From positions 219,650,942 to 219,714,941 of the forward strand of contig CM070874.1 in NCBI GenBank assembly GCA_036365515.1: a stretch of 64,000 nucleotides of DNA, written 5' to 3'. This document shows positions 21,598-34,433 of the stretch, in pieces. Position 1 is the first letter of the stretch; each line of letters starts with the position of its first letter. This stretch comes from Torymus aiolomorphi (taxonomy: Eukaryota > Arthropoda > Insecta > Hymenoptera > Torymidae). The notes under the pieces are model-generated. The model was not told the DNA's origin. It searched no databases and saw nothing but the letters and a program-made list of their open reading frames with translations. Both the position numbers and the translations under genes were made by a program.

Positions 21598-22115
21598 TAG
21601 GGGTGCACGACTACTCGAAGATCCGAACTATTTGCTCTATAAACTCAACTCGACGAACTCAAGTCGAATCAAATGTTTTACTTGATATATTGAGTAGTTA
21701 GAAATAGTTCGAGTAGTTCGAACTTTGATCGAGTGGTTTGAAATTATAGAACACTTCCAACTTCCAGTGCATAGTAGTGAATAAATTATAAAAGAATTAT
21801 AAATAAAAAATTATAGATAATTATAAGTAATCTTAGGATAATTATAATTATTATCGCTAAGTAGTAGCTAAATCCAAAAACAAATTACATTCAGCTAATT
21901 AAGTATATAATATTATAAGTTACTAAGAGAGCCAGCTGGTTCTATCTAGATCGAACTACTTAATTCGAGTAGCTCGACTTCATTCGAGTAGTTCGAGTTG
22001 GTCCGAGTAGTTCAATCTGACTCGAGCAGTTCGAAGTATAATGTACTCGATTCAAGTTCGAAGAAAAAGCTCGATACAGTTCAAACACGCCAAGCCGAGT
22101 ACTTGTACACCCCTA
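21598..22115. mobile_element. hAT-like non-autonomous element (518 bp)
   Basis: It begins TAGGGGTGCACGAC and ends GTACACCCCTA, the style of hAT terminal repeats (C/TAxGG with TGTAC). The flanks match in 7 of 8 bases (TTTTTTAC at 21590-21597, CTTTTTAC at 22116-22123). Inside are many degenerate copies of CGAGTAGTTCGA and its relatives, as expected for subterminal transposase-binding motifs. There is no ORF. Confidence 0.7.
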
Positions 22116-22134
22116 CTTTTTACCCGTACTAGAT

Positions 22135-22345
22135 TCTAAAGCAGAGCGTGCTACGCGCGCCTGAACACGAACCTATCTTACCTACTGAATTCGCAAATGA
22201 AATTTTTTGACAACGCTCTGAAGTTGGCTCTGTAAGCTTCAATTCGATAATAATCACTATCACCTTTTACAATAGGAACTAGATTCTAAAACAGAGCGCG
22301 CTACGCTTGCCTGCACGCTAACCTATCTTGTTTGTATTGTTTGCA
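22135..22345 (+). repeat. Short direct duplication
   Basis: 'actagattctaaa-cagagcg-gctacgc' is present at about 22130 and again at about 22275, each followed by 'cctatctt'. It is a local duplication with no coding content seen. Confidence 0.5.
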
Positions 22346-22869
22346 GATTTGTCACTGAATTTTACAAACAAATGCATATAACTTTGCAGGTTTTGAAAAT
22401 TTTTCAATTTTGATATCGGCGACTTCCCCTGAAATTTAAAAAGGAAGAAAATGAGACCTTGCAAATTAAAATTGAATGAAAAACAAAAAAGATTTGTATT
22501 TGATATTGATTTTTTTTTTTAATGCACAAAACATACTTTTGCAAAATTGGAAATTCTCTAACAAAAATATTTTCCGTTATGTTCAGAACTCTGCTTCGTG
22601 TCATATTAGTTTTCAGATTCGAATGTGTAAATGAATTTTTGTAAAAAATGTTCATAGCTTTAGGTCTACTAGACCGCTGGAGCCACCTTAAAAAATTTTC
22701 ATAGCACACCGACCTACCAGGGCTCAAATTAAAGTTTTTGGCAAACAAAAAAGTTAAACAAATTGTGCAACGATCGTAAGTGGGCCCCTGTTCATATTAA
22801 TAAATATATCAATTGAAAGAGGACATGAAAAACATAAAAAATGACTGATTATTGACCGTTTTTTTATTT

Positions 22870-23125
22870 TGAGTCGATTTGGTTCATAATTTTTTTACAG
22901 GGAGTTTTTATGCTCAAAAAGTAATTCCAGCTTTAAAAAGTTTGGAAATGCCAGACGCCGCGGAATCAGATTTTTTTTTTGGCACGACCCCTATATAATC
23001 GGCAGTTTGGGGGTTTTCCAGAAAGTCGATTTGGTTCGTAATTTTTTTACAGGTACTTTGTGTGCTCATAAAATAATTTCAGCAATAAAAAGTTTGGAAA
23101 TGCCAAACGCCACCGAGTGAGAATT
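22870..23125 (-). repeat. Satellite family A, inner part of right arm
   Basis: Less than two monomers in reverse orientation (GTCGATTTGGTTCGTAA, TAAAAAGTTTGGAAATGCCA). This is the mirror of 12196-13413 but much shorter, so the arms are asymmetric at their inner ends. The change to family B lies near 23110. Confidence 0.8.
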
Positions 23126-26100
23126 TTTTTTCCTGCAAATACGCTGTATTATCAACTTTTTGGGCCCGTTTGGAAATGTTCCGGGGAGTTTATTTTCTTC
23201 TCAATTTTTCTACATGTAGCTTGTGTTCTTAGAAAGTAATTTCCACGATAAAAAGTTTGGAAATGCCCAAAGCCGCTGAGGGAGAATTTATTTTTCTTAC
23301 AAACACGCTGTTTGTCACCTTTTTGGGCCCGTTTGGAAATGTTCCGGGGAGTTTATTTTCTTCTTAATTTTTTTACATGTAGCTTGTGCTGCTAGAAAGT
23401 AATGTTCGCTATAAAAAGTTTGGAAATGCCCAAAGCCGCCGAGTGAGAATTTTTTTTCCTGCAAATACGCTGTATTATCAACTTTTTGGGCCCGTTTGGA
23501 AATGTTCCGGGGAGTTTATTTTCTTCTTAATTTTTTTACATGTAGCTTGTGTTGCTAGAAAGTAATTTCCACGATAAAAAGTTTGGAAATGCCCAAAGCC
23601 GCTGAGGGAGAATTTTTTTTTCTTACAAACACGCTGTTTGTCACCTTTTTGGGCCCGTTTGGAAATGTTCCGGGGAGTTTATTTTCTTCTTAATATTTTT
23701 ACATGTAGCTTGTGCTGCTAGAAAGTAATGTTCGCGATAAAAAGTTTGGAAATGCCCAAAGCCGCCGAGTGAGAATTTTTTTCCTGCAAATACGCTGTAT
23801 TATCAACTTTTTGGGCCCGTTTGGAAATGTTCCGGGGAGTTTATTTTCTTCTTAATTTTTTTACATTAGCTTGTGTTGCTAGAAAGTGATTTCCACGATA
23901 AAAAGTTTGGAAATGCCCAAAGCCGCTGAGGGAGAATTTTTTTTTCTTACAAACACGCTGTTTGTCACATTTTGGGCCCGTTTGGAAATGTTCCGGGGAG
24001 TTTATTTTCTTCTTAATTTTTCTACATGTAGCTTGTGCTGCTAGAAAGTAATGTTCGCGATAAAAAGTTTGGAAATGCCCAAAGCCGCCGAGTGAGAATT
24101 TCTTTTCCTGCAAATACGCTGTATTATCAACTTTATGGGCCCGTTTGGAAATGTTCCGGGGAGTTTATTTTCTTCTTAATTTTTTTACATGTAGCTTGTG
24201 TTGCTAGAAAGTAATTTCCACGATAAAAAGTTTTGAAATGCCTAACGCCGCTGAGGGAGAATTTTTTTTTCTTACAAACACGCTGTTTGTCACCTCTTTG
24301 GGCCCGTTTGGAAATGTTCCGGGGAGTTTATTTTCTTCTTAATTTTTTTACATGTAGCTTATGCTGCTAGAAAGTTATGTTCGTGATAAAAAGTTTGGAA
24401 ATGCCCAAAGCCGCCGAGTGAGAATTTTTTTTCCTGCAAATACGCTGTATTATCAACTTTTTGGGCCCGTTTGGAAATGTTCCGGGGAGTTTATTTTCTT
24501 CTTAATTTTTTTACATGTAGCTTGTGTTGCTAGAAAGTAATTTCCACGATAAAAAGTTTGGAAATGCCCAAAGCCGCTGAGGGAGAATTTTTTTTTCTTA
24601 CAAACACGCTGTTTATCACCTTTTTGGGCCCGTTTGGAAATGTTCCGGGGAGTTTATTTTCTTCTTAATTTTTTTACATGTAGCTTGTGCTGCTAGAAAG
24701 TAATGTTCGCGATAAAAAGTTTGGAAATGCCCAAAGCCGCCGAGTGAGAATTTTTTTTCCTGCAAATACGCTGTATTATCAAATTTTTGGGCCCGTTTGG
24801 AAATGTTCCGGGGAGTTTATTTTCTTCTTAATTTTTTTACATGTACCTTGTGTTGCTAGAAAGTAATTTCCACGATAAAAAGTTTGGAAATGCCCAAAGC
24901 CGCTGAGGGAGAATTTTTTTTTCTTACAAACACGCTGTTTGTCACCTTTTTGGGCCCGTTTGGAAATGTTCCGGGGAATTTATTATCTTCTTAATTTTTT
25001 TACATGTAGCTTGTGCTGCTAGAAAGTAATGTTCGCGATAAAAAGTTTGGAAATGCCCAAAGCCGCCGAGTGAGAATTTCTTTTCCTGCAAATACGCTGT
25101 ATTATCAAATTTTTGGGCCCGTTTGGAAATGTTCCGGGGAGTTTATTTTCTTCTTAATTTTTTTACATGTAGCTTGTGTTGCTAGAAAGTAATTTCCACG
25201 ATAAAAAGTTTGGAAATGCCCAAAGCCGCTGAGGGAGAATTTTTTTTTCTTACAAACACGCTGTTTGTCACCTTTTTGGGCCCGTTTGGAAATGTTCCGG
25301 GGAATTTATTTTCTTCTTAATTTTTTACATGTAACTTGTGCTGCTAGAAAGTAATGTTCGCGATAAAAAGTTTGGAAATGCCCAAAGCCGCCGAGTGAGA
25401 ATTTTTTTTCCTGCAAATACGCTGTATTATCAACTTTTTGGGCCCGTTTGGAAATGTTCCGGGTAGTTTATTTTCTTCTTAATTTTTTTACATGTAGCTT
25501 GTGTTGCTAGAAAGTAATTTCCACGATAAAAAGTTTGGAAATGCCCAAAGCCGCTGAGGGAGAATTTTTTTCTTACAAACACGCTGTTTGTCACCTTTTT
25601 GGGCCCGTTTGGAAATGTTCCGGGAGTTTATTTTCTTCTTAATTTTTTACATGTAGCTTGTGCTGCTAGAAAGTAATGTTCGCGATAAAAAGTTTGGAAA
25701 TGCCCAAAGCCGCCGAGTGATAATTTTTTTTCCTGCAAATACGCTGTATTATCAACTTTTGGGCCCGTTTGGAAATGTTCCGGGGAGTTTATTTTCTTCT
25801 TAATTTTTTTACATGTAGCTTGTGTTGCTAGAAAGTAATTTCCACGATAAAAAGTTTGGAAATGCCCAAAGCCGCTGAGGGAGAATTTTTTTTTTCTTAC
25901 AAACACGCTGTTTGTCACATTTTGGGCCCGTTTGGAAATGTTCCGGGGAGTTTATTTTCTTCTTAATTTTTTACATGTAGCTTGTGCTGCTAGAAAGTAA
26001 TGTTCGCGATAAAAAGTTTGGAAATGCCCAAAGCCGCCGAGTGAGAATTTTTTTCCTGCAAATACGCTGTATTATCAACTTTTTGGGCCCGTTTGGAAAT

Positions 26101-29100
26101 GTTCCGGGGAGTTTATTTTCTTCTTAATTTTTTTACATGTAGCTTGTGTTGCTAGAAAGTAATTTCCACGATAAAAAGTTTGGAAATGCCCAAAGCCGCT
26201 GAGGGAGAATTTTTTTTTCTTACAAACACGCTGTTTGTCACCTTTTTGGGCCCGTTTGGAAATGTTCCGGGGAGTTTATTTTCTTCTTAATTTTTTTACA
26301 TTAGCTTGTGTTGCTAGAAAGTGATTTCCACGATAAAAAGTTTGGAAATGCCCAAAGCCGCTGAGGGAGAATTTTTTTTTCTTACAAACACGCTGTTTGT
26401 CACCTTTTTGGGCCCGTTTGGAAATGTTCCGGGGAGTTTATTTTCTTCTTAATTTTTTTACATGTAGCTTGTGCTGCTAGAAATTAATGTTCGCGATAAA
26501 AAGTTTGGAAATGCCCAAAGCCGCCGAGTGAGAATTTTTTTTCCTGCAAATACGCTGTATTATCAACTTTATGGGCCCGTTTGGAAATGTTCCGGGGAGT
26601 TTATTTTCTTCTTAATTTTTTTACATGTAGCTTGTGTTGCTAGAAAGTAATTTCCACGATAACAAGTTTGGAAATGCCTAAAGCCGCTGAGGGAGAATTT
26701 TTTTTTCTTACAAACACGCTGTTTGTCACCTCTTTGGGCCCGTTTGGAAATGTTCCGGGGAGTTTATTTTCTTCTTAATTTTTTTACATGTAGCTTGTGC
26801 TGCTAGAAAGTAATGTTCGTGATAAAAAGTTTGGAAATGCCCAAAGCCGCCGAGTGAGAATTTTTTTTCCTGCAAATACGCTGTATTATCAACTTTTTGG
26901 GCCCGTTTGGAAATGTTCCGGGGAGTTTATTTTCTTCTTAATTTTTTTACATGTAGCTTGTGTTGCTAGAAAGTAATTTCCACGATAAAAAGTTTGGAAA
27001 TGCCCAAAGCCGCTGAGGGAGAATTTCTTTTTCTTACAAACACGCTGTTTGTCACCTTTTTGGGCCCGTTTGGAAATGTTCCGGGGAGTTTATTTTCTTC
27101 TTAATTTTTTTACATGTAGCTTGTGCTGCTAGAAAGTAATGTTCGCGATAAAAAGTTTGGAAACGCCCAAAGCCGCCGAGTGAGAATTTTTTTCCTGCAA
27201 ATACGCTGTATTATCAACTTTTTGGGCCCGTTTGGAAATGTTCCGGGGAGTTTATTTTCTTCTTAATTTTTTTACATGTACCTTGTGTTGCTAGAAAGTA
27301 ATTTCCACGATAAAAAGTTTGGAAATGCCCAAAGCCGCTGAGGGAGAATTTTTTTCTTACAAACACGCTGTTTGTCACCTTTTGGGCCCGTTTGGAAATG
27401 TTCCGGGGAATTTATTTTCTTCTTAATTTTTTTACATGTAGCTTGTGCTGCTAGAAAGTAATGTTCGCGATAAAAAGTTTGGTAATGCCCAAAGCCGCCG
27501 AGTGAGAATTTCTTTTCCTGCAAATACGCTGTATTATCAAATTTTTGGGCCCGTTTGGAAATGCTCCGGGGGCTTTATTTTCTTCTTAATTTTTTTACAT
27601 GTAGCTTGTGTTGCTAGAAAGTAATTTCCACGATAAAAAGTTTGGAAATGCCCAAAGCCGCTGAGGGAGAATTTTTTTTCTTACAAACACGCTGTTTGTC
27701 ACCTTTTTGGGCCCGTTTGGAAATGTTCCGGGAATTTATTTTCTTCTTAATTTTTTACATGTAACTTCTGCTGCTAGAAAGTAATGTTCGCGATAAAAAG
27801 TTTGGAAATGCCCAAAGCCGCCGAGTGAGAATTTTTTTTCCTGCAAATACGCTGTATTATCTACTTTTTGGGCCCGTTTGGAAATGTTCCGGGTAGTTTA
27901 TTTTCTTCTTAATTTTTTTACATGTAGCTTGTGTTGCTAGAAAGTAATTTCCACGATAAAAAGTTTGGAAATGCCCAAAGCCGCTGAGGGAGAATTTTTT
28001 TTCTTACAAACACGCTGTTTGTCACCTTTTGGGCCCGTTTGGAAATGTTCCGGGGAATTTATTTTCTTCTTAATTTTTTTACATGTAGCTTGTGCTGCTA
28101 GAAAGTAATGTTCGCGATAAAAAGTTTGGAAATGCCCAAAGCCGCCGAGTGAGAATTTTTTTTCCTGCAAATACGCTGTATTATCAACTTTTTGGGCCCG
28201 TTTGGAAATGTTCCGGGGAGTTTATTTTCTTCTTAATTTTTTTACATGTAGCTTTTGTTGCTAGAAAGTAATTTCCACGATAAAAAGTTTGGAAATGCCC
28301 AAAGCCGCTGAGGGAAAATTTTTTTTTCTTACAAACACGCTGTTTGTCACCTTTTTGGGCCCGTTTGGAAATGTTCCGGGGAATTTATTTTCTTCTTAAT
28401 TTTTTACATGTAACTTGTGCTGCTAGAAAGTAATGTTCCCGATAAAAAGTTTGGAAATGCGCAAAGCCGCCGAGTGAGAATTTTTTTTCCTGCAAATACG
28501 CTGTATTATCAACTTTTTGGGCCCGTTTGGAAATGTTCCGGGTAGTTTATTTTCTTCTTAATTCTTTTACATGTAGCTTGTGTTGCTAGAAAGTAATTTC
28601 CACGATAAAAAGTTTGGAAATGCCCAAAGCCGCTGAGGGAGAATTTTTTTTTCTTACAAACACGCTGTTTGTCACCTTTTTGGGCCCCTTTGGAAATGTT
28701 CCGGGGAGTTTATTTTCTCCTTAATTTTTTTACATATAGCTTGTGCTGCTAGAAAGTAATGGTCGCGATAAAAAGTTTGGAAATGCCCAAAGCCGCCGAG
28801 TGAGAATTTTTTTTCCTGCAAATACGCTGTATTATCAACTTTTGGGCCCGTTTGGAAATGTTCCGGGGAGTTTATTTTCTTCTTAATTTTTTTACATGTA
28901 GCTTGTGCTGCTAGAAAGTAATTTCCACGATAAAAAGTTTGGAAATGCCCAAAGCCGGTGGGGGAGAATTTTTTTTTTTTTACGAACACGCTGGTTGTCA
29001 CTTTTTGGGCCCGTTTGGAAATGTTCCGGGGAGTTTATTTTCTTCTTAATTTTTTTACATGTAGCTTGTGCTGCTAGAAAGTAATGTTCGCGATAAAAAG

Positions 29101-30109
29101 TTTGGAAATGCCCAAAGCCGCCGAGTGAGAATTTTTTTTCCTGCAAATACGCTGTATTATCAAGTTTTTGGGCCCGTTTGGAAATGTTCCGGGGAGTTTA
29201 TTTTCTTCTTTATTTTTTTACATGTAGCTTGTGTTGCTAGAAAGTAATTTCCACGATAAAAAGTTTGGAAATGCCCAAAGCCGCTGAGGGAGAATTTTTT
29301 TTTCTTACAAACACGCTGTTTGTCACCTTTTTGGGCCCGTTTGGAAATGTTCCGGGGAGTTTATTTTCTCCTTAATTTTTTTACATATAGCTTGTGCTGC
29401 TAGAAAGTAATGGTCGCGATAAAAAGTTTGGAAATGCCCAAAGCCGCCGAGTGAGAATTTTTTTTCCTGCAAATACGCTGTATTATCAACTTTTGGGCCC
29501 GTTTGGAAATGTTCCGGGGAGTTTATTTTCTTCTTAATTTTTTTACATGTAGCTTGTGCTGCTAGAAAGTAATTTCCACGATAAAAAGTTTGGAAATGCC
29601 CAAAGCCGCTGAGGGAGAATTTTTTTTTTCTTACAAACACGCTGTTTGTCACCTTTTTGGGCCCGTTTGGAAATGTTCCGGGGAGTTTATTTTCTTCTTA
29701 ATTTTTTTACATGTAGCTTGTGCTGCTAGAAAGTAATGTTCGCGATAAAAAGTTTGGAAATGCCCAAAGCCGCCGAGTGAGAATTTTTTTCCTGCAAATA
29801 CGCTGTATTATCAAGTTTTTGGGCCCGTTTGGAAATGTTCCGGGAGTTTATTTTCTTCTTTATTTTTTTACATGTAGCTTGTGTTGCTAGAAAGTAATTT
29901 CCACGATAAAAAGTTTGGAAATGCCCAAAGCCGCTGAGGAGAATTTTTTTCTTACAAACACGCTGTTTGTCACCTTTTGGGCCCGTTTGGAAATGTTCCG
30001 GGAGTTTATTTTCTTCTTAATTTTTTACATGTAGCTTGTGTTCCTAGAAAGTAATTTCTACAATAAAAAGTTTGGAAAATCTCAAAGCCGCCGAGGGAGA
30101 ATTTTTTTC
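23126..30109 (-). repeat. Satellite array, family B, right arm (about 43 monomers)
   Basis: The same alternating type 1/type 2 monomers of about 160 bp as the left arm, on the opposite strand. Diagnostic variants recur at offsets of about 2,440 bp (TTACATTAGCTTGTG at about 23865 and 26305; ACTTTATGGGCCCG at about 24131 and 26570) and about 645 bp ('acatatagcttgtgctgc' at about 28732 and 29388). Repeated block duplication has therefore occurred. Conserved ORFs (MQEKKFSLGGFGHFQTFYRE...) are translations of the satellite. Confidence 0.9.
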
Positions 30110-30459
30110 TTGCATTTTTACATCTACCCTGTATAATCACCCGTTTGGGGTGGTTTTGGGGTGGGGATAATTTGATATCGGTTTATATCAATTATTTTTG
30201 ATGAATTCTTGTGTTATTTACAATATCTGGTGTCATTCTCCCTGAGAAATTTGATTTTAGAAAAATGGAATTTTCGTTCTCTTAGGTTGTCTTACGAATT
30301 CCGTGTTAGGGGTGGGGGTAGTTTGGAATTGATTTATTTTGATCAATTTTCATGTATTCTTCCATTATTTGCAGTATATTATGCTATTCATGTGGAAAAA
30401 AGGTGTTTTTCGAAAATCGAATTTTCGTTGGATCGCAACGTTGCAAACTTTAAACCCAT
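30110..30459 (-). repeat. Internal terminus copy plus linker, right arm
   Basis: Mirror image of 6437-6780: the linker 'caatatctggtgtcattctccc' and then the reverse-complemented terminal sequence ending TTTAAACCCAT at 30459. It is continuous with family A DNA on its outer side. Confidence 0.75.
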
Positions 30460-31542
30460 GGGGGTTTTCCGGGGAGTCAATTTGGTTCGTAATTTTTTTA
30501 TAGCGAGTTCTTATGCTCAAACAGTAATTCCAGCATTAAAAAGTTTGGAAATGCCAGACACCGAGCAGTGAGAATTTTTTTTCCGTCACGACCCCTATAT
30601 ATCTGATTATATAATCAGCTGTTTGGGGGTTTTCCGGGGAGTCGATTTGGTTCGTAATTTTTTTACAGGGAGTTTTTATGCTCAAAAAGTAATTCCAGCT
30701 TTAAAAAGTTTGGAAATGCCAGACACCGAGCAGTGAGAATTTTTTTTGCGTCACGCACCATATATATCTGATTATATAATCAGCTGTTTGGGGGTTTTCC
30801 GGGGAGTCGATTTGGTTCGTAATTTTTTACGAGTAGTTTGTGTGCTCATAAAATAATTCCAGCAATAAAAAGTTTGGAAATGCTAAACGCCGCTGAGAGA
30901 GAATTTTTTTCGGTCACAACCCCTATATATCTGATTATATAATCTGCTGTTTAGGGGGTTTCCGGGTAGTCGATTTGGTTCGTAATTTTTTTACAGGGAG
31001 TTTTTATGCTCAAAAAGTAATTCCAGCTTTAAAAAGTTTGGAAATGCCAGACACCGTGCAGTGAGAATTTTTTTTCCGTCTCGACCCCTATATATCTGAT
31101 TATATAATCAGCTGTTTGGGGTTTTCCGGGGAGTCGATTTGGTTCGTAATTTTTTACGAGTAGTTTGTGTGCTCATAAAATAATTCCAGCAATAAAAGTT
31201 TGGAAATACCAAACGCCGCGGAGAGAGAATTTTTTTCCGTTACTACCCCTATATAATCAGCTTTTCGGGGTGTTCCGGGGAGTCGATTTGGTTCCTAATT
31301 TTTTTCGGGTATTTTGTATCCTCAGAAAATAATTCCAGCAATAAAAAGTTTGGAAATACCAAACGCCGCGGAGAGAGAATTTTTTTTCCGTTACTACCCC
31401 TATATAATCAGCTTTTTGGGGGTGTTCCGGGGAGTCGATTTGGTTCCTAATTTTTTTTCGGATATTTTGTATCCTCAGAAAATAATTCCAGCAATAAAAA
31501 GTTTGGAAATACCAAACGCCGCGAAGAGAGAATTTTTTTCTC
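30460..31542 (-). repeat. Satellite family A, outer part of right arm
   Basis: Six to seven monomers mirroring 5046-6436. The same order of long (165-bp) and short (150-bp) types appears when read outward, though with fewer monomers. Minus-strand ORFs of the left arm have plus-strand counterparts here, as expected for mirrored satellite. Confidence 0.85.
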
Positions 31543-31721
31543 TTAGGTCATCTTACGAATTCCGTGTTAGGGGTGGGGGGTAGTTTGGAATTGATTTATT
31601 TTAATCAATTTTGATGTATTCTTCCATTATTTGTAGTACATTATATCATCCATGTGGAAAAAAGTGGTTTTTCGAAAATCGAATTTTCGTTGGATCGCAA
31701 CGTTGCAAACTTCAAACCCAT
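31543..31721 (-). repeat. Right terminal inverted repeat of the giant element
   Basis: Inverse of 4867-5045, ending CTTCAAACCCAT, followed by the 8-bp duplication CGGTATGA at 31722-31729. Confidence 0.85.
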
Positions 31722-32815
31722 CGGTATGATGTGTTAAATGAAGTGTTTATAACAAATTTAAAACCTCTACTTAAAATCAGAATTTAAAATAATGTGAGAC
31801 GTTACAGCCTTGGTCAAAAAAAAGCATTTTTTGTCTATACTTCAAGAAACTGAGTCAATATTAGTGCTGTGCTCTTGTACATATTTACTTAAACACCAAC
31901 TAAAAAATTATGCCAAATGAACATTAAAATACAGAAAAAAGCCAAAATGATGTGTTATTGTTGTAAAAATTTCAACGAATAAAAGTGCTCAGTTAATCTA
32001 ATTTTATAATTTTCTCACGGTGGGAGATGTCAAAATGTTTCAGAGGATTTCTCAGTAAATATTTTTCTACACAAGATTCAGATAACTACAAGATTTCTTG
32101 TGTATATCAACAATAAAAATAATCAGATACGTATTAAATGAATAAATATCTATTTTTAAAATATAAAATGTTGGTTATAAAAATGAACATTGACACTTTG
32201 TGTTGATTTATTATTTTTTTTTTAGATTATATGAGAAATTTCTTACGGTGGGAGACGTCAAAACGTTTCAGAGGAGTTCTTAGTAATTTTTGCATATACT
32301 ATAAACAACGGCCTGAAGAAATGGAAATCTACAAGCGTCCTGTACGAGAAAATAACTTAGAAATATAATAATAGTGAAGTCAGTGCAAGTTTTCAGGTCA
32401 GATATAATAAAATGTTTTGTATAATAAATAAAATAAGTAGCAGTATGATGTGTTAAATGAAGTGTTTATAACAAAGTTAGAACCTCTACTTAAAATCAGA
32501 ATTTAAAATATTGGTCAGACGTTAGAGGCTTGGTTAAAAAATAGCATTTTTTGGCTATACTTCAAGAAACTGAGTCAATATTAGTGCTGTGCTCTTGTAC
32601 ATATTTACTTAAACACCAATTAAAAAATTATGCCAAATGAACATTAAAATACAGAAAAAAGCCAAAATGATGTGTTATTGTTGTAAAAATTTCAACGAAT
32701 AAAAGTGCTCAGTTAATCTAATTTTATAATTTTCTCACGAAGGGAGACGTCAAAATGTTTCAGAGGATTTCTCAGTAAATATTTTTCTAGACAAGATTCA
32801 GATAATTATTTAAAA
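31722..32815 (+). repeat. Direct tandem duplication that was the target of the giant element
   Basis: 31722-32085 ('gtatgatgtgttaaatgaag' to 'caagattcagataa') recurs at about 32442-32808, with a few per cent differences. The DNA just before the second copy (32371-32448) matches the left flank of the giant element (4785-4866). The original locus was therefore a tandem array of about 720 bp units, and the transposon landed inside one of them. Confidence 0.8.
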
Positions 32816-34433
32816 AGTATACAAGAATGTTAAGAAAGCTTTTATTATCAGTAATTATAGTTCATAAACTTATTGTTTTTAATTTTACAAGATGTGTGCG
32901 GCAATCATGAGTTATTAAATTAAGCTGTTTTATTCTTTCTACTATAAAAGAATATCGATAAAGCTTTTTTCTTCCAATGATTCTTAGTTCATAAATTTTT
33001 GTTTTTAATTTTGCAAGATGTGTCTGATAGATTATTAATTCAAGTGGTTTCTAGTGAAAACTTCAACGAATCCAAGTGTTGAAAATAATGTAACTAATGA
33101 TTGGCTTATGGTGAGGGGCACCAAATGATTCAGAGGAGCCATTTGTTCTGTGAATATACAGTACATGAAACCATAATATAAATTACTGTAATGGCCACTT
33201 TTTGAATCTGCAACCAACATTTTAATTTGCTAGCTGATTGTGATGCAATAGTATGATTATTAGATCTAGTACCCTTGCAAGTCTTTGATAAAATATTATG
33301 AAAAAGAAATATGTGGATATCAAAATAATGAAATGAGTTCCAGCTTTAGAATGTGCAATAAAAGGCTAAAGGTAAATTTTAGCACAAATTTAATAATGTA
33401 ATAATAATTTGTCAAAAAAACAAAAGCAAATGGATGCATAAGATTGTTTTATAAAAAAAACTTAGTATCAGGTTCTGTTACGTAAGGGTAGTTGTTAACT
33501 TGGCAAACTTTGAGCTTCGCATTTTGTAAAGGCTAGAGGATTAGGTGATTTCAGAGAAATAGATGCGAAAGAATAGTTTTTAAAAAACTTTGTACCGCCT
33601 GCTGCTATGGAAATGGCAGTTGACATGAGAACTCAACTTCTCAGCCAACTTTGAGCTTCAAGTTTTATAAAAGCAAGAGAATCAGGTGATATAGAGATTT
33701 GAATTGTAATTCTGAGAACTTGTACTTTTTTCTTTTATTCCTTGCGATAGCTACAATAAATACTAATAAAAGTTTAATGTTTTTATCCAAACAATCTTGC
33801 TCTCAACAACTGTCCAACTCTCTACAAAGAACTTGACTGAAAGATTAAATGTTTTTTTGAAACAATTATAATAAACAGTTTTAGAAATTACTTTTTAAAG
33901 TATTTTCTATCTGTAAATTATTCATTATTATATTTTCTCTACAAAATATCTCAAAAAATGGTCCATTTCTATATCTTTTAAAAAATCCATTCATAAATTA
34001 TTTTAGAAAACTTCTACAATCCTTTACAAACTTTTGCAAGCAACGAGAAATTCTTTTCCAAAACCTTTACAATCACTTTACAAAAACTTTTACAAACGAT
34101 AAGAATTTTTTCGTAAACCATAAGAATTATTTTCCGAAACCTATACAATATCCTAAAAAATTATTTACGTTTTATTTTATGAAAAGGAATTCTACGAATA
34201 AATAATAAATGTTTGCGTTCTAAAGCCGAAATAAATTTCTTTCACGCGGAAACTGAAGGTCAAACCCAAAAAAGTTGTGAAATCAATTAAAGTGTAGTTT
34301 TATACTTAACAGACATTATTTACAATGTAGTTTTACTCTTAAAAAGTTGCGAAATCTCTTTAAAAAATTATTTTACAAAAGTAAAAACTTACAGGCAAGA
34401 ATAAGTTTGGTTACTATTCTACATAGTTGGTAC
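32816..34433. other. AT-rich DNA without recognisable genes
   Basis: Low-complexity AT-rich sequence. Two 40-50 bp phrases recur near 32860 and 32985 ('cataaa-tt-ttgtttttaattttacaagatgtgt'). 'aacagacattatttacaatg' at 34308 resembles the outer end of the 34434 element. No ORF over 61 codons and no RNA gene was recognised. Confidence 0.5.

Larger units (their letters stand above)
13414..22869. other. Spacer between the satellite arms
   Basis: This is a mostly AT-rich 9.5-kb loop of the giant inverted repeat. It contains MITEs at 13585-13801 and 19210-19425, a 155-bp hairpin element (14478-14632), inverted repeats around a Cys-rich ORF (16124-16925), a GC-rich promoter-like patch (17340-17690), palindromes at 18370-18850, 18905-19045 and 19473-21212, a hAT-like element (21598-22115), and two direct duplications linking 14806-15350 with 21220-22860. 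The remaining stretches (13802-14471, 14640-16020, 16930-17340, 17690-18365) are AT-rich and I see nothing codable in them. Confidence 0.6.
4867..31721. mobile_element. Giant satellite-armed inverted-repeat (foldback-like) DNA transposon, 26,855 bp
   Basis: The left end reads ATGGGTTTGAAGTTTGCAAC and the right end is its reverse complement. Both are immediately flanked by the 8-bp direct repeat CGGTATGA (4859-4866 and 31722-31729). A related sequence without the element is present at 32409-32460, with one CAGTATGA at 32441-32448, which acts as an empty-site reference. Inside, each arm has a terminal repeat of about 180 bp and then satellite arrays, and the two arms are mirror images (4867-13413 and 22870-31721). 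The 9.5-kb spacer holds other small elements. No transposase is visible, so it is non-autonomous. An 8-bp duplication with tandem repeats in long arms recalls foldback/Galileo-type P-superfamily elements, but the terminal bases do not let me assign a superfamily. Confidence 0.8.

Noticed and set aside
5005..31583. Many 70-160 codon ORFs, such as MQEKKFSLGGFGHFQTFYRE and MYPQKIIPAIKSLEIPN types
   Set aside because: They are repeats of satellite monomers read in frame, mirrored between arms and broken by homopolymer changes. No independent sign of coding.
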